Below, piece after piece: positions 61,189 through 64,000 of a DNA stretch of 64,000 bases (positions are counted from its first letter, which is position 1; each line of letters opens with the position of its first letter). Source of the DNA: an uncultured Collinsella sp. (lineage in GTDB: Bacteria > Actinomycetota > Coriobacteriia > Coriobacteriales > Coriobacteriaceae); contig UQTW01000011.1 of NCBI GenBank assembly GCA_900544115.1, positions 1 to 64,000 on the forward strand, in the 5' to 3' direction. The position numbers were made by a program, and so were the translations under genes. The notes under the pieces were generated by a model. It was not told the DNA's origin. It ran no database searches and worked only from the letters and a program-made list of their open reading frames with translations.

Positions 61189-62375
61189 TGTCCTTCCAGA
61201 CGACGTATGGCCCCGATGGACGCCTTCGCGTTGCCATCCTGGGTTGTACGGGCTCTATCGGCACCCAGGCGCTCGATGTGTGCCGCCAGCATGCCGATCG
61301 CCTGCAGGTGACGGCGCTGTCCGTTAATTCCAGCACCTCGGAGCTCGTTGCCGCTGCCCGCGAGTTCTCGGTTCCGGCGGTTGCCGTTGCCGATGTCGCT
61401 CATGGCGATGACGCCGTGCTGCAGGAGTTGCCCGAGGGCACACAGCTCGGCGTTGGCGCGCAGGCGGTTTGCGAGCTCGCGCGTCGCGACGATGTCGACT
61501 GCGTGCTCGTCGCTATTGTGGGCGCCGCCGGTCTCGAGGCGAGCCATGCGGCCTTGACCTCGAATAAGCGCCTTGCCCTTGCCAACAAGGAGTCCCTCGT
61601 CGTCGGTGGCGACTTGCTTATGCCGTTGGCGCAACCGGGCCAGCTTATTCCGGTCGACTCTGAGCATTCCGCCATCTACCAGTGCTATCTGGGGGAGAAC
61701 CCGCGCGAGGCCCACTGCATTTGGCTCACCTGCTCGGGCGGTCCGTTCTTTGGCCGCACGCGCGACGAGCTCGATCGCGTGACGCGTGCCGATGCCCTCG
61801 CGCATCCCACGTGGGCCATGGGTGCCAAGATCACCATTGACTCCGCCACCCTCATGAACAAGGGCCTGGAGCGCATTGAGGCCATGCATCTGTTTAACTG
61901 CGACCTCGATTTCATTAACGTGGTCGTGCAGCGTCAGTCCAAGATTCACTCTATGGTCGAGTTCGCCGACGGCTCCGTGATGGCGCATCTCGGTGCATCC
62001 GACATGCGTATTCCCATCCAGTTCGCGTTCTCGTATCCCGAGCGTTGGGATACTCCGGCGCCTCGTATCGATTTCCGCGAGCTGGGGCAGCTCACGTTTG
62101 ATGCTGCCGACATGGATACCTTCCGCTGTCTGGCACTGGCCGAGCGTGCCGGCAAGACGGGTGGCACCATGCCGTGCGTGCTCAATGCCGCCAACGAGGT
62201 CGCCGTCGATGCCTTCCTGCACGATGGCTGCAGCTTTACCGATATCGATCGCATTGTGGAATCCTGCATGGACGCCCACGATATGCAGGTGGTCGATTCG
62301 TTTGAGCTGCTTCGCGACATCGATGCGTGGGCGCGTGAAAAGGCTGCGCAGGTGCTCGCCGCAACCCGTTCCTAA
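61188..62375 (+). CDS. dxr: 1-deoxy-D-xylulose 5-phosphate reductoisomerase
   Basis: The 395-residue enzyme is read from ATG 61188, at the TAATG overlap with cdsA and a GGAGG site; a longer start at 61143 has no site. It has the NADPH motif ILGCTGSIGTQALDV, LALANKESLVVGGDL, PVDSEHSAIYQCY and LTCSGGPFFGRTRDEL. It makes methylerythritol phosphate. The later MEP gene ispG is also in this cluster, so isoprenoids come from this route. Confidence 0.97.
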   Translation: MSFQTTYGPDGRLRVAILGCTGSIGTQALDVCRQHADRLQVTALSVNSSTSELVAAAREFSVPAVAVADVAHGDDAVLQELPEGTQLGVGAQAVCELARRDDVDCVLVAIVGAAGLEASHAALTSNKRLALANKESLVVGGDLLMPLAQPGQLIPVDSEHSAIYQCYLGENPREAHCIWLTCSGGPFFGRTRDELDRVTRADALAHPTWAMGAKITIDSATLMNKGLERIEAMHLFNCDLDFINVVVQRQSKIHSMVEFADGSVMAHLGASDMRIPIQFAFSYPERWDTPAPRIDFRELGQLTFDAADMDTFRCLALAERAGKTGGTMPCVLNAANEVAVDAFLHDGCSFTDIDRIVESCMDAHDMQVVDSFELLRDIDAWAREKAAQVLAATRS

Positions 62376-62400
62376 CCCATAAGGATTGCTTTTTCGTTTT

Positions 62401-63762
62401 ATGGATACTGTTCTGAGCGTTCTCTCATCGGTCTTTTGGGGCCTGCTGATGCTTTCCGTCCTCGTGTTTTTGCACGAGGGCGGCCACTTTTTGGCGGCGC
62501 GTGCCTGCGGCGTCCGTGTGACCGAGTTCTTTTTGGGTCTGCCGTGCCGCTTTGACATCCATTACACGTCGCGTCGCATTGGAACCAAGTTTGGCGTGAC
62601 CCCGCTGCTGCTGGGTGGCTACGCTGCCATCTGCGGTATGGATCCGACCGATGTTTCGTGCGCCGACCGCGTGCTCGCGGCTATCTATCGTCATGGTCGC
62701 GTGACCGTGGCCGACCTTGCTGTCGAGCTCGAGCTTTCCGAGGAGGATGTGCTCGAGGCATGCGCCCTTTTGCTGGGCTGGGGCTCCATCGCGCCCTGGT
62801 ATGAGGAAGGGGAGAAGCCCTCGCCGAGCTACTATCCCACCAAATATCAGACGTTGCCGCGAGACAAGGCAGGCTATACCACCTTTGATGGTCGCCGTTT
62901 CGATCGCGAACATGCGACTGCCGAGGGCGATGTGTGGGAGCTGCCGTGCGGCGAGGCCGAGTTCCTTGCGCGCGAGCGCTCGCACACCTATTTGGGCCAG
63001 GGCTTTGTCAAGCGTGCCTTTATGCTGCTTGCGGGCATTATCGTCAATATCCTGACGGGTTTTTTGCTCCTTATGAGCATCTATTCCATCGCAGGTGTCA
63101 CCGTGCCGGTGGATACCAATGTGATTGGCCAGGTTGACGAAGGCTCGATTGCCGCCTCGGCGGGAATCGAGGGCGGCGACGCGATTCTTTCGGTCGACGG
63201 TGTATCGTGCTCTACCTGGATGGACGTTTACGATGCCATCGGCAAGGCTGCCGGTAAGGACGATATCGCCATTGAGTACGAGCGTGACGGCAAGCAGCAT
63301 TCGACCACGGTTGCGCTCAAAGAGGACGATCGCCTAGGTGTGTATGCCTCTACGCAGGTGGTCCGTTTAGACCCCATCACGTCGGCTCGTCTGTCGTTCT
63401 CCTATGTTGTGCAGACAGCGGAGGGCGTGATGCGCCTGCTCCAGCCGCAGCATACGATGGAGATTCTCGATCAGTCCTCTTCGATCGTGGGTATTAGCGT
63501 TATGTCCTCACAGGCTGCTGCTGCCGGCCCTGCCACGTTCCTTTCGTTTGCCGCCCTCATTTCATTCTCGCTTGGCTTTATGAACCTGCTGCCCATCCCG
63601 CCACTCGATGGCGGCAAGCTAGTCATCGAGATCATTCAAAAGATTGCGGGCCGCGAGCTTCCGCTCAAGGTCCAGACGATTGTGAGCTATGTGGGCATCG
63701 CGCTCTTTGCGCTGCTGTTTGTCTATATGCTTCGTTCCGACATCCTTCGATTTATTCTGTAG
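62401..63762 (+). CDS. rseP: Site-2 intramembrane metalloprotease RseP-like, with an inserted helix-turn-helix-like segment
   Basis: The 453-residue protein is read from ATG 62401. Helix 1 holds the metal site HEGGH (25-29). After GGYAAICGMD, where PDZ-bearing family members normally continue into the second helix, there are about 115 extra residues (82-195). Their first part (DRVLAAIYRHGRVTVADLAVELELSEEDVLEACALLLGWGSIAP) looks like a winged helix. Helix 2 (about 203-230), one PDZ domain (about 236-310) and the second metal motif NLLPIPPLDGGKL follow. It cleaves membrane-embedded regulators. The ribosome site at 62381 is too distant from the ATG, so the start is not certain. Confidence 0.92.
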   Translation: MDTVLSVLSSVFWGLLMLSVLVFLHEGGHFLAARACGVRVTEFFLGLPCRFDIHYTSRRIGTKFGVTPLLLGGYAAICGMDPTDVSCADRVLAAIYRHGRVTVADLAVELELSEEDVLEACALLLGWGSIAPWYEEGEKPSPSYYPTKYQTLPRDKAGYTTFDGRRFDREHATAEGDVWELPCGEAEFLARERSHTYLGQGFVKRAFMLLAGIIVNILTGFLLLMSIYSIAGVTVPVDTNVIGQVDEGSIAASAGIEGGDAILSVDGVSCSTWMDVYDAIGKAAGKDDIAIEYERDGKQHSTTVALKEDDRLGVYASTQVVRLDPITSARLSFSYVVQTAEGVMRLLQPQHTMEILDQSSSIVGISVMSSQAAAAGPATFLSFAALISFSLGFMNLLPIPPLDGGKLVIEIIQKIAGRELPLKVQTIVSYVGIALFALLFVYMLRSDILRFIL

Positions 63763-63775
63763 GGGAGTGTTTGGA

Positions 63776-64000
63776 TTGTCTTTATCCCATCCTTTGCCTC
63801 GCGAGCTGACGCGCCCCGTGCATGTGGGCGGCGTGCAGATCGGTGGCGGCGCGCCGGTGGTGGTCCAATCTATGACCTGCACCGATACCGCTGATGCCCA
63901 GGCAACGCTTGCGCAAGTGTGCGCGTTGGCGCAGGCTGGCTGCGATATCGTGCGCGTGAGCGTGCCCTCCGAGGCCGCGCTTGAGGGCTTCCGCACCATC
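63776..64000 (+). CDS. ispG: 4-hydroxy-3-methylbut-2-en-1-yl diphosphate synthase, N-terminal part (partial)
   Basis: The first 75 codons are in the window; the gene continues past the end. It is read from TTG 63776, nine bases after AGGGGAG. The peptide LTRPVHVGGVQIGGGAPVVVQSMTCTDTADAQATLAQV matches IspG. The 4Fe-4S cluster cysteines lie beyond the window. It is the penultimate MEP-pathway enzyme. Confidence 0.93.
   Translation, partial: MSLSHPLPRELTRPVHVGGVQIGGGAPVVVQSMTCTDTADAQATLAQVCALAQAGCDIVRVSVPSEAALEGFRTI

Overview
The window reads as a chromosomal segment of a high-GC Gram-positive bacterium. Gene content and order (TrmFO, a CsbB/YfhO-like pair, a WTA-type ABC exporter, fused rmlCD, fused aroE-aroK, frequent TTG and GTG starts behind strong Shine-Dalgarno sites) point to the Coriobacteriia, most likely Collinsella or a close relative. 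The organism is an inference; no rRNA or other taxonomic marker was compared. No insertion sequence, prophage or CRISPR array is visible.

Regions. (1) 1-9.5 kb, cell-surface polysaccharide: the end of rmlB, a fused RmlC-RmlD, then on the minus strand a YfhO-type membrane protein and two GT2 glycosyltransferases, then on the plus strand a Wzm/Wzt (TagG/TagH)-type exporter, tRNA-Arg(TCT), an acyltransferase and an orphan DUF4869 gene. (2) 9.6-18.3 kb, minus strand: a complete shikimate, Phe and Tyr cluster (aroF-tyrA-aroB-aroA-aroC-pheA-aroE/K plus aroQ) with an attenuator-like leader before aroF and a perfect 34-bp inverted repeat between aroC and pheA. (3) 18.4-24.5 kb: tRNA-Arg(CCG), a P-type ATPase, a zinc-ribbon membrane protein, a cyclophilin and a TPR membrane protein. 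(4) 24.6-38.4 kb: the elongasome operon mreBCD-pbp2-rodA, a DUF697-like gene, a TIGR03960/TIGR03936 radical-SAM pair, rplU-rpmA-obg-nadD-yqeK-rsfS. (5) 38.4-46.3 kb: dinB (minus), then rpsP-khpA-rimM-trmD-lepB, glyQ-glyS and ppsR. (6) 46.3-56.2 kb: ppdK, rplS, rnhB-yraN-comM/yifB-dprA-trmFO-xerC. (7) 56.2-64 kb: rpsB-tsf, then pyrH-frr-uppS-cdsA-dxr-rseP-ispG (cut by the window end).

How they work together. The left end makes dTDP-L-rhamnose, exports a rhamnose-containing or teichoic-type polymer and probably decorates it through a lipid-linked sugar route. The aro block takes PEP and erythrose-4-P to chorismate and on to the Phe and Tyr keto acids. The mre/rod block builds the lateral wall, and uppS, cdsA, dxr and ispG supply its undecaprenyl carrier and membrane lipids. 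The remainder is translation and ribosome maturation. PpsR and PPDK form a regulator-target pair at the PEP/pyruvate node, which also feeds aroF.

The least expected items are the attenuator-like aro leader, a short intergenic repeat family with a GGGACGGGG core, a winged-helix-like insertion in RseP, a xerC that lacks a standard start codon, helically phased TTTACC sites upstream of ppdK, and the DUF697 protein embedded in the elongasome operon.
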